From CBDCTM01 sp965222005 (lineage in GTDB: Bacteria > Bacteroidota > Bacteroidia > Chitinophagales > Saprospiraceae): a stretch of DNA of 64,000 nt. Under the pieces are notes generated by a model, which did not search any database, was not told the origin of the DNA, and worked only from the letters and a program-made list of their open reading frames with translations. The translations under genes and the position numbers were made by a program. Location: NCBI GenBank assembly GCA_965222005.1, contig OZ244935.1, positions 5,456,001 through 5,520,000 on the forward strand, in the 5' to 3' direction. Shown piece after piece: positions 43,701 to 51,707 of the stretch (positions are counted from its first letter, which is position 1; each line of letters starts with the position of its first letter).

Positions 43701-44558
43701 ATGCACCAATATTCAAGCAATGGCGAATTTGAAGTGCTGCTAATTGCGGAAAACAGCTGTGGGCGCGATAGTATCACAAAAACGATTCAAATAGCTGCCC
43801 CGGCCCTTGCCTATTTTGAAGCGGATACCACTACCGGCTGCGCTCCTTTTGAACTGCAGTTTGCGGATGCCTCCAGTTTTCAGCCCACCGAATGGCTGTG
43901 GATTGCAAGCGGCCCGGCTCCTGACACCGCTTATGTGCAACACCCTCAGCTTCAGTTTGTACAGCCTGGTGTGTACAGCATCCAGCTTATTGCAGGCAAC
44001 GCTTACGGCAGCACCACCTATTTGCTGGAGGATATAGTGATTGTAGAAGCCGCACCGGAGGCCGACTTCAGCTACGCCCAAAACGGGCCAATGGTACAGT
44101 TCACCAATTTGTCGTCAAATGCCGGGCAGGTACTTTGGCTTTTCGGGGATGGCACGGCCAGTAGTGAGGCCGATCCAGTTTATGAATATCCGGGCGCGGG
44201 CATTTATGAAGTGCAATTGATAGTCAGCAACAGCTGTGGCAGGGATACTGCCAGCCAGCAAATAGAGGTGGAGCTGTCATCGGTTTCGCAAGCCAGCTTG
44301 GGAAGCAAAGTATTGCTATTCCCCAATCCCACCACCGGGCAGTTGCAACTACTTATTGAGGAAGCACCGGCTGGAGGTGTCGCCCTGGAGCTGAGCAATT
44401 TGCTGGGCCAATCGGTTTGGAAGCAGCAGTTGGGCGGCCAGCCCGGGCGGCTGTTGGCCAAGCTGGATTTGTCGCATTTGCCAAGCGGCGCTTACCTGAT
44501 GCACATTGGAGTAGGGGGAGATTTGGTAGTTTACCGCAGGGTGGTGGTGCAGCGGTAG
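40722..44558 (+). CDS. T9SS surface protein with a glycoside hydrolase barrel between PKD domains
   Basis: A 1278-residue protein. After a signal peptide (residues 1-26) come two PKD domains (about 28-188; SGCAPLAIQFYDQSS ... YVWEFGDGQFSTDPHPQHTY). Residues about 200-700 resemble a clan-A TIM-barrel hydrolase of the GH39/GH5 kind: FWEIWNEPGFDY (probable acid/base Glu346) and EYIVTEINVPRK (probable nucleophile Glu511). Six more PKD-like domains (about 703-1188) alternate between 'GCxPLxVQFxDxS' and 'YxWDFGDG' types. A type A sorting domain (FPNPTTGQLQLL ... LPSGAYLMHI) ends the chain. It should be secreted by the T9SS and act on an extracellular glycan. The exact GH family is uncertain. Confidence 0.85.
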   Translation: MQNNYISSGILLTVCLLTFSTAKLVADEADFIAFSTSGCAPLAIQFYDQSSGQPAEWLWSFPGGTPATSMEEDPEISYQMPGSFDVSLRVVIGGDTMEVTKTDYITITENTAIPAFSFQNNARTVTFTNSSQYAEQYVWEFGDGQFSTDPHPQHTYAEDGVYIVKLKVTNSCGSQSRSDVLVLDCCGQPVSYTANEQVIPYPDGFRPGVNLGYFPPWNDSQLADIAAGNPALGVPGAGAKAVRPALHEVFLEQWGYDIRIAEYEHFGSIGLKDNTAIVGFPADIHRDTTHYCTEEQSEMFANLYTDIWDNGENGTPVNDDNYLALYLYKVVNLYKDHVTFWEIWNEPGFDYTFITGYLPPGEENNWWENDPDPCDYKLRAPIYHYVRSLRIAWEVIKYIDPEAYVTLASVGYTSFLDAVLRNTDNPDSGAVVSTYPLGGGAYFDAIAIHSYPHFDGTLRYWDDQIQDFVYSRHSDMAAEGIELTKDTFQSILGQYGYDGQQFPKKEYIVTEINVPRKRFLDYLGSDTVQVNFIIKAYVEAVINEIRQIHVYDLAETFYYDDAVNEFQLMGLYQRLYETWPYQEQINDIGIAYKTASDLFFGSVYDPDRSALMAPPPGIRAEAFLDHNGHYTYVVWVETTEDLNEIASGSYTFPAAMGIGQLLRREWRHSYFPNDSLIGSTGIELTATPVFFTDTTNVFPIAPKAGFEVGGVSGCIPLTVQFEDASTTNAEQWLWTFEGGTPASSTQAKPAVVYEQAGTYDVRLEVSNASGSDVYEVKDLVVVNDTLPHSAFDLTINENVVSFSNFSANASSYLWDFGDTNDGTEANPTHTYPSNGGIYEILLIAINACGTDTSSRSIIINGDDIAPIPDFTSDVQQGCVPLTVQFHDQSTANAVDWWWTFEGGEPAFSAEQNPTVVFEEAGTYFVSLKAFNGSGQGATAFKAEYIVVDSFVLPTANFAAHVNDGLVSFENRSADASQYYWDFGDGNENFSESPMHQYSSNGEFEVLLIAENSCGRDSITKTIQIAAPALAYFEADTTTGCAPFELQFADASSFQPTEWLWIASGPAPDTAYVQHPQLQFVQPGVYSIQLIAGNAYGSTTYLLEDIVIVEAAPEADFSYAQNGPMVQFTNLSSNAGQVLWLFGDGTASSEADPVYEYPGAGIYEVQLIVSNSCGRDTASQQIEVELSSVSQASLGSKVLLFPNPTTGQLQLLIEEAPAGGVALELSNLLGQSVWKQQLGGQPGRLLAKLDLSHLPSGAYLMHIGVGGDLVVYRRVVVQR

Positions 44559-44590
44559 GGATGGCTATTTTAGTAGTACTACTGACTGGC

Positions 44591-44757
44591 TCATGATTTG
44601 TTTTTTCCCGCATAACAACTCGTCAATAGCTCAACATATACATCATCCCCAACAGTCAAATTATTTGCCGTAACGGTGACGCTTCCCGGCGATATGGTTC
44701 CGTTGAGGTAAACGATGAGGTGAGGTGACTCATGAGTTGCTTTGAATTGGGTTAAAT
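44591..44757 (-). pseudogene. Short coding relic in the convergent spacer
   Basis: In the 389-bp gap 44559-44947 the minus strand has about 55 codons without a start: YLTQFKATHESPHLIVYLNG, then TISPGSVTVTANNLTVGDDV and a Cys-containing end, with TGA at 44591-44593. The composition is that of a beta-rich surface protein. It is preceded in frame by a stop, so it is probably the tail of a decayed gene. The rest of the gap shows nothing clear. Confidence 0.3.
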
Positions 44758-44947
44758 ATCAGAATCCAAACGCCCTTCACTAACAAATACGCTCTAGCAT
44801 AACAATTTATTTTTATATCTGCAATTTGATCGCTATACAAAGCAGCTGTGCCCATGCCGGATATCCAATGGCTGTGGGTCGGTCCTTTTAGCCAAACCCT
44901 TCCTACTGTACAGCGATCGAATCGCTTTGGCAGCTGCCCTGCTAAAC

Positions 44948-47800
44948 CTACCTCATCACTACCACCTTCCTAAACACCAATCCCTGCTCGCAAGCTACCT
45001 TTAACAAATAACTACCTTCAGGCAAATGTCCAATTGGCAGTTCGGCAGCGCTGCCGCTGGCAGGGGTTGCCAACACTTGCCGACCGGAAATATCCAGCAG
45101 TTGCAGCTGCTTTAGCTCCAAATCGCGGGCAGAGAGGTGCAAGCGATCACTCACAGGATTTGGGAAAATGCGCAACTGCCCATCCAGCCAGGCTGTAGAA
45201 GTGGCCGTGCCAATGTCTTGAATCAGCACTATTGTTTCCAGGGGGTTCACCTCAATCTCTTCTTCCTGCGCATTGATAAGGCGGACATTGGAAATGTTGA
45301 AACGCAGCTCCGTTTCACCGTTCCCGCGACCACTCACATCATCGCCCAACAGCAGAATGTCATCTTCAATAGTAATAATCAGGGAGCCGATCTCACCAAA
45401 GCCGGTTACAGGGGTGCCGTCGATCCGACTGAGGCCTACATCCAAACGGCCGGGATTGTGATAATTGCGCTGCAATTGGATCATATCCTGATTGAGCTGG
45501 CCAATCCAGCCATTTTGCAAATTGAGGAATATTTGGTTGGGTTCGACGATAGAAGAGTCGTATTCCAGGCTGAAAGCCAGGCCATACACCTCGACAGCCG
45601 GATTGCCTGCCTCGCCCAATATGACCGGCAGGCTCACCGTACTGCCTTGAATAAATGTGTCGGTAGCTACATAAAAAGGTACCATCAGGCCGCGACCGGC
45701 CGGTGGCAGTTCGAGCAGCTTTTCTTTGGGTGATTCGCCCAACAGGAAGTGGCTTTGGCCCCAATTCAAAGCAATGGCCAAGGTATCGTCCATATCAAGT
45801 AATCCATTCCCATCGGTATCGGAATACTTGTAATCGATGTTGGTGTTGGGCGTATTTTGCTGCCAGTCGGGAGCTGGCTGACCGCCCCATTGTATGCTGG
45901 CAAAAGGCCGCACCGGACCACTAGCGCCATAGCCCAAGCCTAAATTGAGGATGTCAAATTGATTGACTACGCGGCTGCTGTCCGTATCCCCTGGCCACAC
46001 ACAATCGCCTATCACATCAACCCACACATCTACTTGGCTAATACATCCCGAATTGGGATCGGTGATGAGGCAAGTATAAGTGCTTGGCACAATCGGGCTG
46101 GCAATTGGATCAGGGCAGGTGGTACAGGAGAGCGAATCGCCCTGCCAGAGGTAGTTGAGCGTTTGGCTGGTATTGATCTGAATAGCGGCCGTTTCGCCCC
46201 GGCATAGCTCGAAGCTGTCTTGGGCAATGCTTGCATCTACTAATCCGACGGTGGCCGTTGTCACTGCTGTACAGCCATTGTCATCTACAACCGTTAGTAT
46301 ATATTCATCTGCCGATAAATTACTAATATCTTCTGTAGTCACGCCATTGTTCCAAATAAAACTATAGGGCAGTATTCCGCCACTTACAGTAGCATCTATG
46401 CTACCTGAAGCCGGGTCATTCAATGAACAAGAGGCACTAAGCTGAATAGATATCGGTGGCGGTTCTGTAACAACAAAATTCTCGATTTTGTTACAGCCAT
46501 TGCAATCCGTAATGGTTATTACATAAGTTCCCGCTGACAAATTAAACAGGCTGGGAGTAGTTGCACCTGTTGACCAAATATATGCATAAGGCGAACAACC
46601 GCCAGTGATCGGTCCTAATATACATTGACCATCAAACTCACCATAACAACTTACATCTTGCACTATCAAATCAACCTCTATCGGATCAGGTTCATCAACT
46701 ACTATGGTCATTGTTTCTGACAATCCGCTCGCATCAGATATTGTAATGTTATAATCTCCTGCTGACAGGTTGAAAGCAGTACCGGAGTTGGTAATATTGG
46801 GATCCCATTGGTAAGTATAGGGAGGTATGCCGCCCATTACCGAAATCGATATGCTACCATCGGTACCCCCAGAACAGCTTACATCGGTCACCAATACACT
46901 GATTTCCAATCCGTCCTTCACTACCAAATCACTCTGACAGCTATTTCCAGTAGCCGGGTCTTTAACTATAGCCACTAGGTCAAGGCCAATGTGACTGTCA
47001 TCAAGAGGCTGCGGGTAGGTGGTAGTACCAGCCAGATCCTGAATGGTCACCGGAAGCTGGGAAAAACAGCTTTCGTAATTCGACTCTAGTATCATATCGG
47101 CAGTTACTGTATTCGGACAAGTCGGACAAACACCTAGTGTTACCGTATCGCTGCGGCATGAGAGCATAGGATTCATATCAGCCGTGACGTTAAAGGCACA
47201 ATTGGCTGTGTTGCCTACACCATCAATACCGGTATAAGTGACTTGGCTAATTCCGATATTAAAAGCTGATCCTGACACATCGCCAGTGCCAGTTCCCGAG
47301 GTGGCTCCCGCGATGGAATAGATGAGCGACACACTGCTGCAATTGTCAGAAGTAGCAGGGGCAAGATTGAAAGCAGTAGCAGCACACCGGCCCGGGTCAG
47401 CAGTGACAATCTCTTCGGCAGGGCAATTGATAACGGGCGGCTCGGTATCGGGATCCACATTGATATAGCCGAAACGGCAAAGCGTATCGACAGCACCGGC
47501 ATTGTCGATCACTCGCAGGCAAACGGTATACGAGCCTGCTAAAAATGTAGTAGTAGGATTGATCATGACACTGATGTTTCCGTCATCAAAATCCCACTGC
47601 CAATCTACAATCTGATCATTGGTAGTAGTTGAAAGGTCGGTAAACTGAACTTGCAGCGGCGCACAGCCAGAAGTGACATTGGCTGTAAAATTGGCTGTGG
47701 GCTGGGCATCCAATACTTGAGCCGGCAGACAGCTTAGGCAGAGAAGGAGCATGCTTATTCTCATGGGGAAAGTTGTTTTGTATAGCGAAATTAGCTTCAT
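44948..47800 (-). CDS. Giant T9SS surface protein 1: PKD, HYR, SprB repeats, dockerin-like, cohesin-like, sorting domain
   Basis: About 950 residues. The start at 47800 (MKLISLYKTTFP...) is a choice. An ATG at 47764 gives a tighter signal (MRISMLLLCLSCLPAQVLDAQ) and one at 47830 adds 10 residues. In order: a PKD domain (CAPLQVQFTDLS ... WQWDFDDGN), a HYR domain (DTEPPVINCPAEEI ... VTYTGIDGVGNTANC), three SprB repeats (GGIPPYTYQWDP, GGCSPYAYIWSTG, GGILPYSFIWNNG), a PKD-like module, a dockerin-like pair (WPGDTDSSRVVNQFDILNLG and SDTDGNGLLDMDDTLAIALN), a cohesin-like beta sandwich (GSTVSLPVILGEAGNPAVEVYGLAFSLEYD) and a type A sorting domain. The tail matches the protein at 52348-56262. It is divergent from the helical gene at 47932, 131 bp away. 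Confidence 0.9.
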   Translation of the reverse strand: MKLISLYKTTFPMRISMLLLCLSCLPAQVLDAQPTANFTANVTSGCAPLQVQFTDLSTTTNDQIVDWQWDFDDGNISVMINPTTTFLAGSYTVCLRVIDNAGAVDTLCRFGYINVDPDTEPPVINCPAEEIVTADPGRCAATAFNLAPATSDNCSSVSLIYSIAGATSGTGTGDVSGSAFNIGISQVTYTGIDGVGNTANCAFNVTADMNPMLSCRSDTVTLGVCPTCPNTVTADMILESNYESCFSQLPVTIQDLAGTTTYPQPLDDSHIGLDLVAIVKDPATGNSCQSDLVVKDGLEISVLVTDVSCSGGTDGSISISVMGGIPPYTYQWDPNITNSGTAFNLSAGDYNITISDASGLSETMTIVVDEPDPIEVDLIVQDVSCYGEFDGQCILGPITGGCSPYAYIWSTGATTPSLFNLSAGTYVITITDCNGCNKIENFVVTEPPPISIQLSASCSLNDPASGSIDATVSGGILPYSFIWNNGVTTEDISNLSADEYILTVVDDNGCTAVTTATVGLVDASIAQDSFELCRGETAAIQINTSQTLNYLWQGDSLSCTTCPDPIASPIVPSTYTCLITDPNSGCISQVDVWVDVIGDCVWPGDTDSSRVVNQFDILNLGLGYGASGPVRPFASIQWGGQPAPDWQQNTPNTNIDYKYSDTDGNGLLDMDDTLAIALNWGQSHFLLGESPKEKLLELPPAGRGLMVPFYVATDTFIQGSTVSLPVILGEAGNPAVEVYGLAFSLEYDSSIVEPNQIFLNLQNGWIGQLNQDMIQLQRNYHNPGRLDVGLSRIDGTPVTGFGEIGSLIITIEDDILLLGDDVSGRGNGETELRFNISNVRLINAQEEEIEVNPLETIVLIQDIGTATSTAWLDGQLRIFPNPVSDRLHLSARDLELKQLQLLDISGRQVLATPASGSAAELPIGHLPEGSYLLKVACEQGLVFRKVVVMR

Positions 47801-47931
47801 AGCAACAAAAATAAACCGGGAGCCATACAAAAAAAAGTATTTTTATAGGACTTTATAGAAAAATAAAATGTCATTACAATAAATTATTGCTATAATTAGG
47901 CATCATATTGAGCAATTTTATAGAAATCTAA

Positions 47932-49392
47932 ATGTTCAAATCCGGCATTCTCTCCCTGCTAAGGATGCTATCTGCCAAAGAGCGCAGGCAGTTTAGCACA
48001 TTTGTACACTCCGATGCATTTCACAAACACAAAAAGGTACGACACCTTTGCAGGATATTATTGGAAAAAGCTCCTCGTTTTGAATCGGAGCAATTGGATA
48101 AAAGAAAGCTGTTTGGGCAAATCTATGGCCCGCAGCCCTACGATGAGCTAAAGATGAACAACCTCATCTCCTACCTTCAGCAATGCCTGAATGATTTTTT
48201 GGCGTGGCGGGAATACCGAATGCAGCCTGCCCTGCGCCAACATCTGCTGCTCAACGCCCTGCTCAAAATGGAAGCCCCCGACCAGCACCTGAGCCGCGCC
48301 AACCGGCGCTTTCGGCAAATTCAGCAAAAAGCCGCTACTCGGAATGCCGATTTCTATTTGTACCAATACCGAATGTATGAAAAGGTCGATCAACAGCTAC
48401 TTACCCGCTCAAAACGCAGTTTTAACCAAAACCTGCAACGGCAAAGCGACCAGTTCGACATGTACTACATTGCCAATAAGCTGCGCATCGCCTGTGATAT
48501 GGCCAGCCGAAATATTGTCATACAGGCCGCCTATGAGTGCCACAGTCTCGATCAGCTGTTTGCCATGCTGGATGCACAGCCGAAACTGAAGGAGATTCCC
48601 GTCATCAAAATTTATTCGGAAGCCTTCCGTATGCTGCAATCTGCAGATGCCCGGCATTATCGCCAACTGATTGCTCTGCTCGATAAGCATTCCGGTCTTT
48701 TGCCACCGGCAGAATTGCTCACCGTTTACAACTATGCCCTCAACTTCTGCATTCGTCGGATCAATAGTGGTGAGGGATCTTATTACCGGGAAGTGCTCAA
48801 TTTGTACAAAATACTATTGGAGCGTAAGGTTTTGCTGCACAGTGGGCATCTTACGCAATGGACCTACAAGAACATCTCTACAGTCGGTATCCGTTTGCAC
48901 GAATATGAATGGACGGAGCAGTTTATTCACCAATTCAAATCTCGGCTCGCTGCAGAAGACCAGCACAATGCCTATACCTACAACTTGGCGGCCTTTTATT
49001 ATGCCACCCAAGCATACAAAAAAGCCCTGCAGCAGTTGCAGGATGTGAAATTTACGGATGATACGTATCACCTGGGCGCCAAGATCATTCAACTGAAGAG
49101 CTATTATGAGCTGGATGAAGGCGAGGCCTTCCTCTCATTGATAGAAGCTTTTAAAAGGTACATACAGCGCAACCGCAGCCTGTCCGATTATCGGAAAAAG
49201 GCAAATGCTCACTTTTTGTACCTCGCCCGCCGAATCTTTCTGCTCAAGCAGCAACTCTCCCTGCTCTCCGCAGCCAAGCTCAAACGTAAGGCCCGCACGA
49301 TCCGCCAAAAGATGAGTAGCCTCCAACCAATAGCGAATAAGGATTGGCTGGAGGAGGTGTTTGACAAAATCAGGCAAGATGAGGGAGGTTAG
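47932..49392 (+). CDS. Helical-repeat protein of unknown function, paralogue 1
   Basis: 486 residues with no signal peptide, predicted nearly all alpha-helical with a TPR-like pattern (for example NAYTYNLAAFYYATQAYKKALQQLQDV, about residues 345-371). It aligns over its whole length with the protein at 56439-57890: shared blocks are LLRMLSAKERRQF / LLRALSTKERTKF, KLRIACDMASRNIV / KLKIACDMASRNIV, ALNFCIRRINSG / ALNYCIKKINSG, YHLGAKIIQLKSYYEL / YHLGAKIIQLKSYFAL and PIANKDWLEE / PMANRDWLEA. Each copy is divergent from a giant SprB/cohesin-like T9SS gene. The family is not recognised. A cytoplasmic role linked to those proteins is inferred from position only. Confidence 0.88.
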   Translation: MFKSGILSLLRMLSAKERRQFSTFVHSDAFHKHKKVRHLCRILLEKAPRFESEQLDKRKLFGQIYGPQPYDELKMNNLISYLQQCLNDFLAWREYRMQPALRQHLLLNALLKMEAPDQHLSRANRRFRQIQQKAATRNADFYLYQYRMYEKVDQQLLTRSKRSFNQNLQRQSDQFDMYYIANKLRIACDMASRNIVIQAAYECHSLDQLFAMLDAQPKLKEIPVIKIYSEAFRMLQSADARHYRQLIALLDKHSGLLPPAELLTVYNYALNFCIRRINSGEGSYYREVLNLYKILLERKVLLHSGHLTQWTYKNISTVGIRLHEYEWTEQFIHQFKSRLAAEDQHNAYTYNLAAFYYATQAYKKALQQLQDVKFTDDTYHLGAKIIQLKSYYELDEGEAFLSLIEAFKRYIQRNRSLSDYRKKANAHFLYLARRIFLLKQQLSLLSAAKLKRKARTIRQKMSSLQPIANKDWLEEVFDKIRQDEGG

Positions 49393-49458
49393 CCTGTAAG
49401 GCAGACTTTTAGACAGCAGACTTCCAGGTAGCAGCCCATCTGACCACCTGCTGTTCTA

Positions 49459-50076
49459 TTACCTCGGGCAGCCGCTTCCGTTGAGGTCGCCGGTAAGCAC
49501 ACCTACCCAGTCCAGATCTTCTATATCACTGCTAAGAAGTACGGTGGCCGAGTCCACCCAGCCGCTGCTTCCCGGGTTGAGTGGGTTGGGAAATTCAAAA
49601 TTGGTGGTAGCAAAGCGCCATATCTGGTAGTAGGGCCCTTCGTTGATCGTCAAAATCCATTTGCGCATAATCACTGCATCAAAGGACGAAACGGTGCCGG
49701 ACTGATTGACATCGGCTGCTAATAGCTGAAAAGGTGTGGGAATGACGTAACTCAAAATACCTTTGATAACCAATACGATGTCAAAGGTAGTCACCCCCTG
49801 GATATAGCTTTCTGCTTCCTTTAGGGGTGTGATGGTATAGCTGCCACCGAGGGGCAGCGCAGGCGATTGGTAATAGCCATTGGCATCCGTAGATACCGAA
49901 ATGGGCTCCTGGAGTAATGGGCCTTCTATTAGTACTTTCACTATGTCCAGGGGGCTGCCATCGGGTTCAAAGCAGGTGATTTTTCCACCAATCGTTGCCT
50001 GGGCAAACGCATGGGTGGTAAAAAAACAAAAGGACAGAACAATAAACAGGCTGGGAAGGGTAAAGTGCTTTTTCAT
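49459..50076 (-). CDS. Small secreted dockerin-like protein 1
   Basis: 205 residues with a Sec signal (MKKHFTLPSLFIVLSFCFFTTHAFAQ). Residues about 28-95 are a carboxypeptidase-regulatory-like beta domain (GGKITCFEPDGSPLDIVKVLIEG ... TDANGYYQSPALPLGGSYTITP). Then comes a dockerin-like pair: QGVTTFDIVLVIKGIL and ADVNQSGTVSSFDAVIMRKWIL, the second with a full D-x-N-x-S-G...D calcium loop. A shared end module follows with WRFATTNFEFPNP and VGVLTGDLNGSG. There is no sorting domain, so surface attachment would need a partner. It is one of three relatives in a row (49459, 50996, 51708), with two giant cohesin-like proteins nearby. Confidence 0.85.
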   Translation of the reverse strand: MKKHFTLPSLFIVLSFCFFTTHAFAQATIGGKITCFEPDGSPLDIVKVLIEGPLLQEPISVSTDANGYYQSPALPLGGSYTITPLKEAESYIQGVTTFDIVLVIKGILSYVIPTPFQLLAADVNQSGTVSSFDAVIMRKWILTINEGPYYQIWRFATTNFEFPNPLNPGSSGWVDSATVLLSSDIEDLDWVGVLTGDLNGSGCPR

Positions 50077-50274
50077 GCAATGGGATTTGTTTTGTTGTAA
50101 AAAATATGTTCACTAATAAAGTTACGAAATCCTGCGGGGATAGGCAATTCGTTTTCGCCTCTTCTTGCACTAGCGATATAACTTACTGAAAATCAACTGA
50201 TTACACATTCCAACATCAAATCAACTGGCCAAATCCTGACCCCCTCTGCTATGCAGCAATGCGGATTTAGAGCG

Positions 50275-50501
50275 TCTAAGTATTGTTCAAAAAATTATAC
50301 CGCTGGCGGTTCGAGAGTGATAAATCACGCTCAATCTTTTGGCGCTATATCGCACAGGCGATTGGGATTCGCTATCGCTCATCAGGCAGCTGAGCTATAA
50401 ATTCTCTTTTCAATTTTTGAATTAGGCTCCACTTCACTACCCCTTGGTCGTTCAGCTATCGCCTATTTCAAAAATGTCGGATTTATGTTTTGAATGTTCC
50501 T
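50275..50501. repeat. Dispersed repeat, copy 2 (about 227 bp)
   Basis: The ends match copy 1 at 29147-29271: TCTAAGTATTG at the left, and CTCTTTTCAATTTTTGAATTA, GGTCGTTCAGC and CGCCTATTTCAAAAATGTCGG towards the right, ending TTTTGAATGTTCCT. About 100 extra bases (about 50298-50400) lie between the left end and the CTCTTTTC block. They are G/C-richer and contain short inverted repeats. Confidence 0.7.
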
Positions 50502-50541
50502 TCCTCAATAAAAATCTTCCAACACATTTGGTCAAAATATC

Positions 50542-50562
50542 ATATTTATATGTACCTTGAGA
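50542..50562 (+). promoter_or_regulatory. Putative promoter of the Gly-rich small protein gene
   Basis: ATATTTATATGTAC followed by CTTGAG, with TTTG about 22 bases before TACCTTGA, resembles a Bacteroidota promoter (TTTG and TAnnTTTG). The same 14-base block precedes the NfeD-flotillin operon at 33135. It lies about 50 bp upstream of ATG 50602. Confidence 0.4.
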
Positions 50563-50601
50563 TTGATAACAATATCTAAACTAAACGAAAAACTTGTAAT
50601 T

Positions 50602-50892
50602 ATGTCACTTTTACCATTGATCATTCAGCTCATTAGTGGAGCATTAGGCGGTAACCTCGCCGGTTCATTGCTGAAAAATTTATCGCTTGGTACGCTCGGC
50701 AACTCCATTGCGGGCATCTTGGGCGGTGGCCTCGGCGGTCAGTTGTTGGGCATGCTGGGCATGGCTACACAAACCGGCAGTATGGACCTGGCCAGTATTT
50801 TAGGCAGCATTGCAGGCGGCGGCGTAGGTGGTGGTGTATTAATGGCCATCATCGGTATGATTAAACGGGCGATGGGCGGTTCGAGCTCATAA
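50602..50892 (+). CDS. Small Gly-rich, glycine-zipper-like membrane protein
   Basis: With ATG 50602 the product has 96 residues (MSLLPLIIQLISGALGGNLAG...). An earlier in-frame ATG at 50557 would add 15 polar residues and is less likely. The whole chain is Gly/Leu/Ile/Ala-rich with repeated small-residue spacing (GALGGNLAG, GILGGGLGGQLLGMLG, GSIAGGGVGGGVL), the pattern of glycine zippers in tightly packed membrane helices. There is no cleavable signal peptide. It lies alone on the plus strand between the dockerin-like genes and has a hairpin terminator. The function is unknown. Confidence 0.75.
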   Translation: MSLLPLIIQLISGALGGNLAGSLLKNLSLGTLGNSIAGILGGGLGGQLLGMLGMATQTGSMDLASILGSIAGGGVGGGVLMAIIGMIKRAMGGSSS

Positions 50893-50931
50893 TCCGGATT
50901 CCCAAAAAACAACTTCTTTCATATATATAAA

Positions 50932-50965
50932 AAGCGATAACAGCTTTACGTAGTTGTTATCGCTT
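50932..50965. terminator. Bidirectional hairpin terminator
   Basis: AAGCGATAACA pairs perfectly over 11 bp with TGTTATCGCTT, followed by CTTTC on the plus strand and TTTTATATAT on the minus strand. It lies between the convergent Gly-rich gene and dockerin-like gene 2. Confidence 0.8.
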
Positions 50966-50995
50966 CTTTCGCTATTTGCAAACTCGTTGCTGCTT

Positions 50996-51601
50996 CTACT
51001 CGCAGGAGTTGCTGTCATTAATATCCCCCAGATGCACTCCTACAAAATCAATATGGCTAATAGTCCCCTGCAAACTGAATACTTCGATATGGTCCACACT
51101 ACCCTGCCCCTGCGGACTGGCAGGCGAAGGAAACTCGAAATCAGTAGAAGCGAATCGCCAGCCCCGTCCCATGGGATCGGTAATAATGGCTAAAATCCAT
51201 TGACGGATCACAATCATATCAAAAACGGTAAGCTGTCCATCCCTATTCACATCAGCAGCAAGCAATTGGAACGGCCCCAGTGAGCTGGTTTGGAGTACGT
51301 TCTTCATCATCAAAACCATATCAAAAGTAGTTACACCATTTAACAGGCTGGTACTCGCCTTTGAGGGTGTGATAAGGTAATTGCCGCCCAGTGGTAAATT
51401 ACTTACCGAATACGCACCCTCTCCATCCGTAAGAACAAAGATGTCATTGGCGAGCATATCACCGGAAATGGTCACCCGCACATTTTCCATTCCTGTCCCG
51501 CCTGGCGAATAGCAATAGACATGACCACTGATCTGGCCTTGTGCTAATATATTGGAGCTAAAGCTCAATAGTATTATTGAAAGAAAAAGTATATTTTTCA
51601 T
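50996..51601 (-). CDS. Small secreted dockerin-like protein 2
   Basis: 201 residues with a Sec signal (MKNILFLSIILLSFSSNILAQ). The layout matches protein 1: a carboxypeptidase-regulatory-like domain (SGHVYCYSPGGTGMENVRVTISG ... TDGEGAYSVSNLPLGGNYLITP), then NGVTTFDMVLMMKNVL and ADVNRDGQLTVFDMIVIRQWIL, where the second helix-loop has a near-perfect calcium loop (D-V-N-R-D-G-Q-L...D). The end module has WRFASTDFEFPSPASP and VGVHLGDINDSNSC. No sorting domain is present. It is the closest relative of protein 1 in the window. Confidence 0.85.
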   Translation of the reverse strand: MKNILFLSIILLSFSSNILAQGQISGHVYCYSPGGTGMENVRVTISGDMLANDIFVLTDGEGAYSVSNLPLGGNYLITPSKASTSLLNGVTTFDMVLMMKNVLQTSSLGPFQLLAADVNRDGQLTVFDMIVIRQWILAIITDPMGRGWRFASTDFEFPSPASPQGQGSVDHIEVFSLQGTISHIDFVGVHLGDINDSNSCE

Positions 51602-51650
51602 AAGTCTGCTTATAATTGTTGTTTAGAAAACAGGGAAAAGAGTGTCTGTA

Positions 51651-51682
51651 CATTGAGCAACTTTGGATCAAGTTGCTCAATG
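51651..51682 (-). terminator. Terminator after dockerin-like gene 3
   Basis: CATTGAGCAACTT pairs perfectly over 13 bp with AAGTTGCTCAATG around TGGATC, 26 bp beyond the stop of the gene at 51708-52334. Confidence 0.8.
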
Positions 51683-51707
51683 CATTTCAACAGGCTATCA
51701 GGCTATA

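Larger units (their letters stand above)
50077..50601. other. Intergenic region with a dispersed repeat and a promoter-like site
   Basis: This 525-bp divergent spacer separates dockerin-like protein 1 from the Gly-rich 96-residue gene. It contains repeat copy 2 (50275-50501) and the promoter-like element at 50542. No ORF with protein-like character was seen. Confidence 0.6.
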
